Shown here one piece after another: positions 39,107 to 49,560 of a stretch of 64,000 bases of DNA. The DNA comes from Saccharothrix algeriensis (GTDB lineage: Bacteria; Actinomycetota; Actinomycetes; Mycobacteriales; Pseudonocardiaceae). A program made the translations under genes and the position numbers. The stretch lies in assembly GCF_016907655.1 (NCBI RefSeq), contig NZ_JAFBCL010000001.1, positions 4,560,001 to 4,624,000 of the forward strand. The letters run 5' to 3'. The notes under the pieces were generated by a model. The model had not been told where the DNA came from. It saw nothing but the letters and a program-made list of their open reading frames with translations, and did no database searches. Each line of letters starts with the position of its first letter. Positions within the stretch are counted from its first letter, which is position 1.

Positions 39107-40669
39107 GTGTCCACCGAGCTCCTGATCTGGATCGTCGTCGTCGTAGCGGCGCTGCTCGCGGTCGCCCTCGTCGCGGGTGTCGTGCTGGCCAAGCGCAGGC
39201 GGATCAGCCTGTCCGAGCCCGAGTCCGAGCAGCCCAAGCAGGTCAAGGGCTACCAGGCCGGCAGCGGGGTCACCTTCGCCGCGCCCACCCGCACCGCCGA
39301 GCCCGAGCCCGCCGCCACACCCCAGGACACCGCGAAACCCGGGGTCGCCAAGCCCCCGGTCAAGCCCCCGGTCCAGTCCGCGCCGACCCGGCCCACCGCG
39401 CCCGCGCGGCCGGTGGAGCCGACCGCGCCCGCCGAGCCCGAGCCGGTCGAACCCGCCGAGCCGACCGGGTCCGTCGAGCCGGCCGAACCGACCGCGCCGC
39501 CGACCGTGCCGCCCCAGCCGACCGCGCCGGTCAAGCCGACCGCGCCGCCCCCGCCGATCGTGCCGCCCCAGCCGGCCGCGCCCGTCGCCCCGACCGCGCC
39601 CGAGCCGGTCGAGCACCCGGTCGCCGACCGCACCGAGGTCGACGGCCAGCCCGGCGTCGGCGACGACGCCGCCGTGCCGCGCGACTCGGTCAAGCGCGGC
39701 TTCGTCGAGGTGCCGCTGCCCGAGCAGGCTTCCGAGATCGACGAGATCGAGCCCACCTCCGGCCGGCTGGAACGGCTGCGCGGCAAGCTCGCCCGCTCCC
39801 GCTCCACGTTCGGCCAGGGCCTGCTGGGCCTGCTCGGCGCGGGGGACCTGGACGAGGACTCGTGGACCGACGTCGAGGACACGCTGCTGTTGGCCGACCT
39901 CGGCGCGAACGTCACCGACCAGGTGGTGACGGCGCTGCGCGAGCGGATCGCGGCCCGCGGCGTGCGCTCGTCCGACGACGCGCGGGCGCTGCTGCGCGAA
40001 GTGCTGGTCGAAGCGCTGCACCCGGAGATGGACCGCGCCGTGCACGCCCTGCCGCACTCGGGCAAGCCCGCCGTGGTGCTGGTCGTCGGCGTGAACGGCG
40101 TCGGCAAGACCACCACGACCGGCAAGCTGGCGCGCGTGCTGGTGGCCGACGGCCGCACCGTGCTGCTGGGCGCGGCCGACACCTTCCGCGCCGCCGCCGC
40201 CGACCAGCTGGAGACGTGGGGCTCGCGCGTCGGCGCGGCCACCGTGCGGGGGGCCGAGGGCGCCGACCCGGCGTCGGTGGCGTTCGAGGCGGTCAAGCAG
40301 GGCGTCGGCGCGGGCGTCGACACGGTCCTGGTCGACACCGCCGGCCGCCTGCACACCAAGACCGGCCTGATGGACGAGCTGGGCAAGGTCAAGCGGGTGG
40401 TGGAGAAGCAGGCCGCGGTGGACGAGGTGCTGCTCGTGCTCGACGCCACCACCGGCCAGAACGGGCTGACCCAGGCCAGGGTGTTCGCCGAGGTGGTCGA
40501 CGTGACCGGCATCGTGCTGACCAAGCTGGACGGCACCGCCAAGGGCGGCATCGTGTTCCAGGTGCAGCGGGAGCTGGGCGTCCCGGTGAAGCTCGTCGGC
40601 CTGGGCGAGGGCGCGGACCACCTGGCCCCGTTCGAGCCGGTCGCGTTCGTGGACGCCCTGCTCGGCTAG
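39107..40669 (+). CDS. ftsY: Signal recognition particle receptor FtsY
   Basis: A 520-residue SRP receptor GTPase. It starts with a membrane span (LLIWIVVVVAALLAVALVAG) and a long Pro/Ala/Glu-rich linker to about residue 215, typical of actinobacterial FtsY. The NG domain follows: GVNGVGKTTTTGKLAR (G1, about 328-343), AADTFRAAAADQLE, VDTAGRLHT (G3) and TKLDGTAKGG (G4). It docks the ribosome-SRP complex at SecYEG; its partner Ffh is encoded at 50.2 kb. The GTG at 39107 gives the membrane span. Confidence 0.97.
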   Translation: MSTELLIWIVVVVAALLAVALVAGVVLAKRRRISLSEPESEQPKQVKGYQAGSGVTFAAPTRTAEPEPAATPQDTAKPGVAKPPVKPPVQSAPTRPTAPARPVEPTAPAEPEPVEPAEPTGSVEPAEPTAPPTVPPQPTAPVKPTAPPPPIVPPQPAAPVAPTAPEPVEHPVADRTEVDGQPGVGDDAAVPRDSVKRGFVEVPLPEQASEIDEIEPTSGRLERLRGKLARSRSTFGQGLLGLLGAGDLDEDSWTDVEDTLLLADLGANVTDQVVTALRERIAARGVRSSDDARALLREVLVEALHPEMDRAVHALPHSGKPAVVLVVGVNGVGKTTTTGKLARVLVADGRTVLLGAADTFRAAAADQLETWGSRVGAATVRGAEGADPASVAFEAVKQGVGAGVDTVLVDTAGRLHTKTGLMDELGKVKRVVEKQAAVDEVLLVLDATTGQNGLTQARVFAEVVDVTGIVLTKLDGTAKGGIVFQVQRELGVPVKLVGLGEGADHLAPFEPVAFVDALLG

Positions 40670-40680
40670 CCCGGCCCCTC

Positions 40681-40722
40681 GACCCGCCGCCGCGCCGGGA
40701 CCACCCCGTCGCGCGGCGGGTC
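40681..40722. terminator. Weak hairpin between convergent ftsY and iclR genes
   Basis: Ten-base arms GACCCGCCGC and complement separated by 22 bases. The loop is long, so its role as a terminator is uncertain. Confidence 0.35.
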
Positions 40723-40768
40723 CGGACCGCGGGCGGCGCCCGGTCCCCGGCCGACCGCGCGGCGGTGG

Positions 40769-41524
40769 TCAGGGCCGGGCGGCCCGCGCGGACAGCCGCT
40801 CGGCGACGGCGACCACCGCCGGCGCGATCCGGCCGACCGCCTCCTGCGTCAGCCGCCCCTCCGGCCCGGACACCGAGACGGCCGCCGCGGTCGGACCGCC
40901 CACCAGCGGCACGGCGACGCAGCGCACCCCCAGCTCCTGCTCGCCCTCGTCCAGCGCGTACCCCCGCTCCGCGATCCGGTCCAGCGAGGCCAGCAGCTCG
41001 TCCACGTCGGTGATCGTGTTCGGCGTGTAGGCGGGCAGCCCGGTCCGCTCCAGCAGCGCCCGCACCCGGTCCCGCGGCAGCCGCGACAGCATCGCCTTGC
41101 CCACGCCCGTGCCGTGCGGCAGCAGCCGGCGGCCGACCTCGGTGAACATCCGCATCGAGTGCCGCGACGGCGCCTGCGCCACGTACACCACCTCGTCGCC
41201 GTCGAGCACGGCCAGGTTCGCGGTCTCCCCCACCGCGTCGACCAGCTCCGCCAGGAACGGCCGCGCCCACGCGCCGAACTGCCGGGACGCGCCCTCCCCG
41301 AGCCGGATCAGCCGCGACCCGAGCGCGTACCGGCGGTTGCTGTTCTGCCGCACGTAGCCCAGCGCGACCAGCGTGCGGATGAGCCGGTGGATCGTCGGCA
41401 GCGGCAGCCCGGAGGCGGCGGCCAGCTCCGACAGGCCCGCCTCGCCGCCCGCGTCGGCCAGCCGTTCGAGGAGGTCGAAGGCTCGGCGCAACGACTGCAC
41501 GCCGCCGGTGGACCCCTGCGCCAT
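40769..41524 (-). CDS. IclR-family transcriptional regulator
   Basis: A 251-residue regulator. The N-terminal helix-turn-helix (SLRRAFDLLERLADAG, LSELAAASGLPLPTIHRLIRTLVALGYV, about 11-56) precedes the effector-binding GAF-like domain with LPHGTGVGKAMLSRLP (about 135-150) and GVRCVAVPLVGG. It is divergent from malate synthase (81 bases), the classical IclR-aceB relation in glyoxylate control, so it probably represses aceB. The ATG at 41524 follows AGGAG by eight bases. Confidence 0.92.
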   Translation of the reverse strand: MAQGSTGGVQSLRRAFDLLERLADAGGEAGLSELAAASGLPLPTIHRLIRTLVALGYVRQNSNRRYALGSRLIRLGEGASRQFGAWARPFLAELVDAVGETANLAVLDGDEVVYVAQAPSRHSMRMFTEVGRRLLPHGTGVGKAMLSRLPRDRVRALLERTGLPAYTPNTITDVDELLASLDRIAERGYALDEGEQELGVRCVAVPLVGGPTAAAVSVSGPEGRLTQEAVGRIAPAVVAVAERLSARAARP

Positions 41525-41545
41525 CCCCACCACTCCTCGTTGCTG

Positions 41546-41590
41546 TTCCGCGATGCAAAAACTATAGTCCGCGAAGTAGAAGTCTTCGCC
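41546..41590. promoter_or_regulatory. Probable IclR operator/promoter region upstream of aceB
   Basis: The 81-base divergent gap is locally AT-rich (GATGCAAAAACTATAGTC) and contains a direct repeat TCCGCGA at 41547-41553 and 41568-41574, plus a GAAGT...CTTC dyad near 41573-41588. It is the only space for both promoters. Binding is inferred from layout. Confidence 0.5.
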
Positions 41591-41605
41591 GAACAGGGGG
41601 CTCCC

Positions 41606-43135
41606 ATGACCGGTATCCGCGTGCTCGGGGGCGACGTGGAGCGCGGCGCGCAGGTCCTCACGCCGGACGCCCTGGAGTTCGTCGCCGGTCTGCACCGCTC
41701 CTTCGCCGCCACCCGCGACGACCTGCTGGCCCGGCGCTCGGTCCGCCGCCCGCTCGGGTTCCTGGCGGAGACGGCGCACGTCCGCGCGGGCGACTGGCGG
41801 GTGGCCGAGGCGCCCGCGCCGCTGCGCGACCGCCGCGTGGAGATCACCGGGCCGACCGAGCGGAAGATGACCGTCAACGCCCTCAACTCGGGCGCGAAGG
41901 TCTGGCTGGCCGACCTGGAGGACGCGAACACCCCGCACTGGCGCAACGTCGTCGCCGGCCAGGTCAACCTCTACGACGCCGCGCGCGGCACCGTCGACCA
42001 CCGGTCGCCGGAGGGCAAGCACTACGTGCTCCGCGACGGCGAGCGCCCCGCGATCGTGGTCCGCCCGCGGGGCTGGCACCTGCCCGAGCGGCACGTCGAG
42101 GTCGACGGCGCGCCCGCCGTGGGCGCGCTGGTCGACTTCGGCCTGCACTTCTTCCACAACGCCGAGCTGGGCCGGCCGTACTACTACCTGCCCAAGCTGG
42201 AGAGCCACCTCGAAGCGCGCCTGTGGAACGACGTGTTCACCGCCGCGCAGGAGCGGCTGGGCATCCCGCACGGCACCGTCCGCGCGACCGTGCTGATCGA
42301 GACGATCCCCGCCGCGTTCGAGATGGAGGAGATCCTCTACGAGCTGCGCGACCACGCCTCGGGGTTGAACGCGGGCCGCTGGGACTACCTGTTCAGCATC
42401 ATCAAGCACTTCCGCGACCGGGGCGCGGACTACGTCCTGCCCGACCGCAACAGCGTCACCATGACCGCGCCGTTCATGCGCGCCTACACCGATCTGCTGG
42501 TGCGCACCTGCCACAAGCGCGGCGCGCACGCGATGGGCGGCATGGCGGCGTTCATCCCGAACCGCCGCGACCCGGAGGTGACGCGGCAGGCGCTGGCGAA
42601 GGTCCGCGAGGACAAGGGCCGCGAGGCGGCCGACGGGTTCGACGGCAGCTGGGTGGCGCACCCCGACCTGGTCCCGGTGTGCCGGGAGGTCTTCGACGCC
42701 CGGCTCGGCGACCGGCCCAACCAGCTCGACGTGCTGCGCGAGGACGTGGCGGTCACCGCCGACCGGCTGCTCGACGTGAGGTCGGCCGGTGGCCGGGCGA
42801 CCCGCGCGGGCGTGGTGGGCGCCGTGGACGTCGGCGTGCGCTACCTGCTGTCGTGGTTGGGCGGCAACGGCGCGGCGGCCATCCACAACCTGATGGAGGA
42901 CGCCGCCACCGCGGAGATCTCCCGCTCCCAGCTGTGGCAGTGGGTGCACAACGACGTGGTGCTGGACGACGGCACGCCGGTCACCGGCGAGCTGGTGCGG
43001 GAGGTGCTCGCCGAGGTCGCGAGCGGGCTCGACGGCGAGCACCTGGCCGCGGCCGTGGAGCTGTTCGAGCGGGTGGCCCTGTCCGACGACTTCGTGGACT
43101 TCCTGACGCTGCCCGCCTACGAGCGGATCGACTGA
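41606..43135 (+). CDS. aceB: Malate synthase A
   Basis: Condenses glyoxylate and acetyl-CoA to malate in the glyoxylate cycle. The 509-residue protein has the isoform A pattern: PTERKMTVNALNSGAKVWLADLEDA (about 89-113), RATVLIETIPAAFEMEEILYELRDH (about 228-252, with metal-binding Glu), RDRGADYVLPDR and the C-terminal GAAAIHNLMEDAATAEISRSQLWQW. Length is normal for type A, not G. No aceA is adjacent. ATG at 41606. Confidence 0.96.
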   Translation: MTGIRVLGGDVERGAQVLTPDALEFVAGLHRSFAATRDDLLARRSVRRPLGFLAETAHVRAGDWRVAEAPAPLRDRRVEITGPTERKMTVNALNSGAKVWLADLEDANTPHWRNVVAGQVNLYDAARGTVDHRSPEGKHYVLRDGERPAIVVRPRGWHLPERHVEVDGAPAVGALVDFGLHFFHNAELGRPYYYLPKLESHLEARLWNDVFTAAQERLGIPHGTVRATVLIETIPAAFEMEEILYELRDHASGLNAGRWDYLFSIIKHFRDRGADYVLPDRNSVTMTAPFMRAYTDLLVRTCHKRGAHAMGGMAAFIPNRRDPEVTRQALAKVREDKGREAADGFDGSWVAHPDLVPVCREVFDARLGDRPNQLDVLREDVAVTADRLLDVRSAGGRATRAGVVGAVDVGVRYLLSWLGGNGAAAIHNLMEDAATAEISRSQLWQWVHNDVVLDDGTPVTGELVREVLAEVASGLDGEHLAAAVELFERVALSDDFVDFLTLPAYERID

Positions 43136-43326
43136 CCCGCCGCGCCCGCCGCCGGGATCGGGGAGCCGACCCGGCGTCGCGGTGCGCGCGCGGTACTCGC
43201 GAGTTAGCCCGTAGGGGGTCAAACCACGGGAGGACGGCCCGCGCGACTTCAGGCGGTTGTGCCGCAGTTCACAGCCCTGCCACCCTGCGATCACCCATAA
43301 GGGTGACAGGACTGAGGGAGGAACCT

Positions 43327-44877
43327 GTGCGACCGATCTTCCGAGCGCTGGGTGGTGCCGGCGCGGTCACCGCGCTCGTCGCCGGCCTGGCGTCGCCCGC
43401 TTCGGCGGACCCCGCCGGGACCACCGGCACGCAGGGCGTCGAGCTGTCGGCCATCGACTGGCAGCCGTGCCCGGAGATCGCCGAGGTCGAGTGCGGCACG
43501 CTGCGGCTGCCGATCGACTGGGCGGCGCCGCGGGGTGAGAAGTTCGACCTGGCCGTGGCCCGCCGCAAGGCCACCGACCCCGCCAAGCGCATCGGCGTCC
43601 TGGTGATCAACCCCGGCGGCCCCGGCGGTTCCGGCGTGAACTTCGCCCTGGGCGCCGACGGGTACTTCAGCCCGCAGGTCCAGGAGCGCTTCGACATCGT
43701 CGGCTTCGACCCGCGCGGCGTCGCGCGCAGCCAACCGGTGCGGTGCTCGCTCGACGTCCTGGGCCGGGCGCCCGCGGCGTACCCGACCGACCAGGCCGGG
43801 TTCGAGGCCCTCGTGCGGTACAACCGGGAGCTGGCCGCGGACTGCCGCGAGCACACCGGCCCGCTGTTCGACCACGCCGACACCATCAGCGTCGTCAACG
43901 ACATCGACGCCCTGCGCCGCGCGCTCGGCGAGCGGAAGATTAACTACCACGGCATCTCGTACGGCACGCTGATCGGCCAGCAGTACGCCGAGCGCTACGG
44001 CCGCAACATCCGGTCCATGGTCATCGACTCCAACATGGACCACAGCCTGGGCACGTGGCAGTTCAACGAGACCGAGGCCCGCACGGCGCAGGACTCGTTC
44101 GACGAGTTCGTCAAGTGGTGCGACCGCACGGCGTCGTGCCCGCTGAACGGCCAGGACGTGGTGCGGGCCTGGGAAGACCTGCTGGCGAAGGCGGACCGCG
44201 GCGAGGTGCCCGCCCCCGGCGACCCGACCCGCCGGCTCACCGCGCTGCAGATCGTCAACGCCGCGATCAGCGCGCTCTACGGGCCGAACTGGCAGGGCCT
44301 GGCGGACCTGATCGTCGCCCTCGGCTCCGGCACGGCGGCCCCGCAGGCCCTCACCGCCGCGCAGACCGCGCCGAACCCGTTCACGGCGGTGTTCTGCCAG
44401 GACTGGTCGGTGCCGGTGAAGGACTACCGCCAGTTCTCGGCGCTGACCCGCCGCGCGAACCAGATCGCGCCGCAGCTGCGCGGCGAGTCGCTGGGCATCT
44501 CCGCGATCGCCGGTTGCGCGGGCCTGCCGGCGAAGGTGAACAACCCGCAGCACCGCCTGCGCATCAAGCACGCGCCGAAGATCCTGATGCTCAACGCCCT
44601 GCACGACCCGGCGACCGGCTACGAGTGGGCCGTCAACGCCCACCGCCAGAGCCGCGACACCACGGTCCTGCTGACCTACGAGGGTTGGGGCCACGGCGTC
44701 TACGGCCGCAGCGCCTGCACCCGGGACGCCACCGACGCCTACCTGATCGAGCAGCGCGTGCCGCGGGACGGCGCCCGGTGCGCCGCCGTCGAGCCCGCCG
44801 GCGCGGTCGCGGCGGCCGGCCGGCCGCTGCCGCTGCCGAACGGCCCGAAGCCGGGCCTGCCGGGCTGGGGCCGGTAG
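43327..44877 (+). CDS. Secreted alpha/beta hydrolase (S33 tripeptidyl aminopeptidase-like)
   Basis: A 516-residue exported enzyme. The Sec signal peptide (MRPIFRALGGAGAVTALVAGLASPASA) is cleaved near residue 27-28. The catalytic core has an oxyanion motif NPGGPGGSGV (about 96-105), nucleophile GISYGT (about 208-213), acid HDPATGYE and His in GWGHGVYG (about 455-462), followed by a C-terminal TAP-like domain. Such enzymes release N-terminal tripeptides or hydrolyse esters outside the cell. GTG start with GGGAGGA six bases upstream. Followed by a strong terminator. Confidence 0.92.
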   Translation: MRPIFRALGGAGAVTALVAGLASPASADPAGTTGTQGVELSAIDWQPCPEIAEVECGTLRLPIDWAAPRGEKFDLAVARRKATDPAKRIGVLVINPGGPGGSGVNFALGADGYFSPQVQERFDIVGFDPRGVARSQPVRCSLDVLGRAPAAYPTDQAGFEALVRYNRELAADCREHTGPLFDHADTISVVNDIDALRRALGERKINYHGISYGTLIGQQYAERYGRNIRSMVIDSNMDHSLGTWQFNETEARTAQDSFDEFVKWCDRTASCPLNGQDVVRAWEDLLAKADRGEVPAPGDPTRRLTALQIVNAAISALYGPNWQGLADLIVALGSGTAAPQALTAAQTAPNPFTAVFCQDWSVPVKDYRQFSALTRRANQIAPQLRGESLGISAIAGCAGLPAKVNNPQHRLRIKHAPKILMLNALHDPATGYEWAVNAHRQSRDTTVLLTYEGWGHGVYGRSACTRDATDAYLIEQRVPRDGARCAAVEPAGAVAAAGRPLPLPNGPKPGLPGWGR

Positions 44878-44884
44878 CACTTCC

Positions 44885-44930
44885 CGACAGGGGCCGTTGC
44901 CCGTCCGCGGACGGGCAACGGCCCCTGTCG
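44885..44930. terminator. Strong hairpin terminator with 23-bp perfect arms
   Basis: A perfect 46-base palindrome (left arm begins CGACAGGGGCCGTTGC, centre GTCCGCGGAC) starts 8 bases after the S33 peptidase stop. It separates that gene from the amt operon. Confidence 0.95.
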
Positions 44931-45042
44931 TCGTCACCGGGCGCGCCCGCCGGACAGGCGGCGTGCCGCGGGCACCGGGCGTCACCGCCGAAACCGCCCG
45001 ACCGCAACGGATTCGTGAGCGCTGCTCGCCCTTCAACACCGT

Positions 45043-45090
45043 GAAACGCGTCCGTAACACCACCGCCCCGACAGTTCACCCGCGCGAAAC
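45043..45090 (+). promoter_or_regulatory. GlnR-like nitrogen regulatory element upstream of amt
   Basis: Two GAAAC half-sites with six-base spacing occur: GAAAC-N6-GTAAC (45043-45058) and TTCAC-N6-GAAAC (45075-45090). They fit the gTnAC-n6-GaAAC pattern of actinobacterial GlnR boxes in part (the first is inverted in order). The second lies 69 bases before amt. GlnR control of amt-glnK-glnD is well established in Streptomyces and Mycobacterium. Confidence 0.55.
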
Positions 45091-45158
45091 CTCCGGCGCG
45101 GCCCGGCGAAACAGGACGTCCCGATGCTGCCTGCAACCGACGTGCAGTGGAGGTCGAC

Positions 45159-46480
<1,322 letters not shown>

Positions 46481-46484
<4 letters not shown>

Positions 46485-46819
46485 AGCTGGTCACCGCGAT
46501 CATCAAGCCGTTCACGCTGGACGACGTGAAGACGTCGCTGGAGCAGCTGGGGGTGCTGGGCATGACCGTCAGCGAGGTGCAGGGCTACGGCAGGCAGAAG
46601 GGCCACACCGAGGTCTACCGGGGAGCGGAGTACTCCGTGGACTTCGTGCCCAAGCTGCGCGTCGAGGTGCTGGTCGACGACGCGGCGGCGGACAGGGTGC
46701 TCGACGCGGTGGTCGAGGCCGCCCGCACCGGCCGGATCGGCGACGGGAAGGTCTGGGTGACCCCGGTGGACGCGGTCGTCCGGGTGCGGACCGGGGAACG
46801 CGGATCCGACGCCCTGTAG
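46481..46819 (+). CDS. glnK: Nitrogen regulatory protein PII (GlnK)
   Basis: A 112-residue PII trimer subunit that senses ATP/ADP and 2-oxoglutarate and blocks Amt when nitrogen is ample. The T-loop TEVYRGAEYSVDF contains Tyr51, the site adenylylated (or uridylylated) by GlnD; the B-loop ARTGRIGDGKVWV (about 82-94) binds ATP phosphates. The GTG start overlaps the amt stop. Confidence 0.98.
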
Positions 46820-46828
46820 CGGGGAGCC

Positions 46829-49189
46829 GTGGTGGAGCGGGAGGGAACGGCCGACGACCTGGTGCGGGCGCGCGACCGGCTGCTCGCGCCGGGCCGTCGC
46901 CGGCTGACCGGCGAGGCGCTGCGCGCCGCGCTGGCGGACCTGCACGAGTTCTGGCTCGCCGCGCACGCCGCGCGGGCCGGCGTCGGCGGGCCCGGCTGCG
47001 GGGTGGCGCTGGTCGCCGTGGGCGGGCTGGGCCGGCGCGAGCTGACGCCGCACTCGGACCTCGACCTGGTCCTGGTGCACACCGGGGGCGAGCCCGTGGC
47101 CGAGCTGGCCGAGCGGCTGTGGTACCCGCTGTGGAACTCGGGCGTCGGCCTGGACCACTCGGTGCGCACGGTCGGCGAGGCGCTGCGCGTCGCGGCGGGC
47201 GACCTGCGCACCGCGCTGGGGCTGCTGGACGCCCGCCACCTCGCCGGCGACGCGGAGGTCGGCGCCCGGCTCGCGGACGCCGCGCGCCGCGCGTGGCGCG
47301 CGGACGTGCGGACCCGGCTGGACGAGCTGGCCGAGTCGGCGCGCCGGCGGTGGGCCCGCAGCGGCGAGGTCGCGCACCGCGCCGAGCCGGACCTCAAGCA
47401 CGGCCGGGGCGGGCTGCGGGACGTGGCCCTGCTGGACGCGCTGGCGGTGGCGCAGCTGACCGACCGGCCTCCGGCGGAGGTGGCGCAGGCGCGCAGGCTG
47501 CTGCTCGACGTGCGCACCGAACTGCGCCGGGTGGCCCGCCGGCCGCGCGACGTGCTGCGGGCGCAGGACGGCGACGAGGTCGCGTCGGCGCTCGGGCTGG
47601 CCGACCGGTTCGCCTTGGCGCGTGCGACGTCGTCGGCCGCGCGCACGGTCGTGTACGCGGTGGACGTCGCCCTGCGCACGGCGCGCGCCGCCGTTCCCCG
47701 GCGCGGGCTGGGCGTGTTCGCGCGTTCGCCCTTGAGGCGCGCGGCGGTGCGGCGCCCGCTGGACGAAGGCGTTGTGCTGCACGGGACCGAAGTCGCGTTG
47801 GCGCGTGACGCGGCACCCGGCCGCGACCCGGCGCTGCTGCTGCGGGTGGCCACGGCGGCGGCGCGGGGCAGGCACCCCATCGCGGCCGGGACGCTGTCGC
47901 GGCTCGCCGAGGCGGCCCCGGAGCTGCGCCGCCCGTGGCCGCGCGAGGCGCGGGAGGAGCTGCTGGCGCTGCTGGGCAGCGGCAGCGGGCTGGTCGACGT
48001 CGTGGAGGCGCTGGACCGCACCGGGCTGTGGGGCCGGCTGTTCCCGGAGTGGGGCGCGGTGCGCGACCTGCCGCCCCGCGACGCCGCCCACGTGTGGACC
48101 GTCGACCGGCACCTGGTGGAGGCCACCGCGCACGCCGCCCGCCTGGCCACCAGGGTGTCGCGGCCGGACCTGCTGGTGCTGGGCGCGCTGCTGCACGACA
48201 TCGGCAAGGGGCGCCGGAAGGACCACTCCGAGGTCGGCGCGGCGCTGGCCGCGCAGGTGGCCGAGCGGCTGGGGCTGTGGCCGCAGGACGTCGCCGCGGT
48301 GACCGCCCTGGTGCGGCACCACCTGCTGCTGCCGCACACCGCGACCCGGCGCGACGTGGCGGACGAGGCGACCGTGCGGCGCGTCGTGGACACCCTCGGC
48401 GGCGACCCGGTGCTGCTGGAGCTGCTGGCGGCGCTGGCCGAGGCGGACGCGCTGGCGACCGGGCCGGGCGCGTGGACGGGCTGGAAGGCGTCGCTGGTCG
48501 ACGAGCTGGTGGCGCGCTGCCGGGCGGTGATGGCGGGCGAGGAGTTGCCCGCGCCGCAGCCGCTGGACCGGCGGCAGCGGGACCTGGCGGAGGAGGTGCT
48601 GCGGACCGGCCGGCCGGACGTGCTGCTCGACGCGCGCGGCCACGCGGCGGCGGTGACGGTGGTCGCGCCGGACCGGCCGGGGCTGCTCTCGCGCGCGGCC
48701 GGGGTGCTGGCGCTGAACTCGCTGGAGGTGCACTCGGCCGTGCTGCGGTCCCACGGGGGCGCGGCGGTGGACGTGTTCGCGGTCTCGCCCCGGTTCGGCT
48801 CGTTGCCGGACGCGGCCCTGCTGCGGGAGCAGCTGTCCCGGGCGGTGGGCGGCGCGCCCGGACCCGGCGGGCCGGCGCTCGCGGACCGGTTGGCCGCGAA
48901 GGAGCGCGACTACGGCGGCCCGCCCCGGGACGCGCCCCCGCCGAAGGTGCTGTGGTTCGACGACGAGTCGACCGGCGCGGTGGTGCTGGAACTGCGGGCG
49001 GCGGACCGGATCGGCCTGCTGCACCGGGTGGCGGACGCGCTGGAGCGCTGCGGGGTGGACGTCGTGTGGGCGCGGGTGTCCACGCTGGGGTCGACGGTGG
49101 TGGACGCGTTCGCCATCACCGGTGCGGGCGCGGCGGGCCGGGTGGCGCGCGAGGAGGTCGAGCGGGCGGTGCTGGCGGCGGCCGGCTGA
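46829..49189 (+). CDS. glnD: GlnD, PII nucleotidylyltransferase/deadenylylase
   Basis: A 786-residue bifunctional enzyme. Order: nucleotidyltransferase domain with VGGLGRRELTPHSDLDLVLV (about 65-84), PII-uridylyltransferase helical domain, HD phosphohydrolase with ALLHDIGKGRRKDHSEVG (about 451-468) and HHLLLPHTATRRD, then two ACT domains (VTVVAPDRPGLLSRAAGVL about 609; LELRAADRIGLLHRVADAL about 720). In actinobacteria GlnD adenylylates GlnK Tyr51 rather than uridylylating it. GTG start 9 bases after glnK. Confidence 0.95.
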   Translation: MVEREGTADDLVRARDRLLAPGRRRLTGEALRAALADLHEFWLAAHAARAGVGGPGCGVALVAVGGLGRRELTPHSDLDLVLVHTGGEPVAELAERLWYPLWNSGVGLDHSVRTVGEALRVAAGDLRTALGLLDARHLAGDAEVGARLADAARRAWRADVRTRLDELAESARRRWARSGEVAHRAEPDLKHGRGGLRDVALLDALAVAQLTDRPPAEVAQARRLLLDVRTELRRVARRPRDVLRAQDGDEVASALGLADRFALARATSSAARTVVYAVDVALRTARAAVPRRGLGVFARSPLRRAAVRRPLDEGVVLHGTEVALARDAAPGRDPALLLRVATAAARGRHPIAAGTLSRLAEAAPELRRPWPREAREELLALLGSGSGLVDVVEALDRTGLWGRLFPEWGAVRDLPPRDAAHVWTVDRHLVEATAHAARLATRVSRPDLLVLGALLHDIGKGRRKDHSEVGAALAAQVAERLGLWPQDVAAVTALVRHHLLLPHTATRRDVADEATVRRVVDTLGGDPVLLELLAALAEADALATGPGAWTGWKASLVDELVARCRAVMAGEELPAPQPLDRRQRDLAEEVLRTGRPDVLLDARGHAAAVTVVAPDRPGLLSRAAGVLALNSLEVHSAVLRSHGGAAVDVFAVSPRFGSLPDAALLREQLSRAVGGAPGPGGPALADRLAAKERDYGGPPRDAPPPKVLWFDDESTGAVVLELRAADRIGLLHRVADALERCGVDVVWARVSTLGSTVVDAFAITGAGAAGRVAREEVERAVLAAAG

Positions 49190-49560
49190 TTTTTTGCGTA
49201 GGTCTACGCACAACCCATCGCGGGTGCTCACGCTGCCCCTGGTCGGCCGTGCCGGGCAGGCTTTCAGCCGTGACGCGGGGGGGACGCCCGAAGGGGCGAA
49301 CGGAGCGTCACCGACGGGAGGTCCGGGGGCGGTCCATCGAGGGGTTGGGCCGCCCCCGGGCGACAACCGGGTTTCCGGGCGCGACGACCACGACGGCCGA
49401 ATCGCCGGTGCCCGCCGGGCAACCGACCCGGCGGCCCGCCCCGTCCGCGGTGCGGCGCCGTGGTCCGCGGGTCCGGGCTCGTCGCGGCGAGCGGTCGGGA
49501 CCGTCCCGGGGCGAAGGGCTCCGGGCGGGAACTCAGGCGAGTCCGAAACGTCTCTTTAGT
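49190..49560. other. 371-base gap after glnD
   Basis: Starts with a T-run (TTTTTT at about 49190-49195) and the dyad TGCGTAG-GT-CTACGCA at 49195-49210, which may be the operon terminator or an operator. The remaining 350 bases show no convincing gene; the frame through it lacks similarity to any family. Confidence 0.6.
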
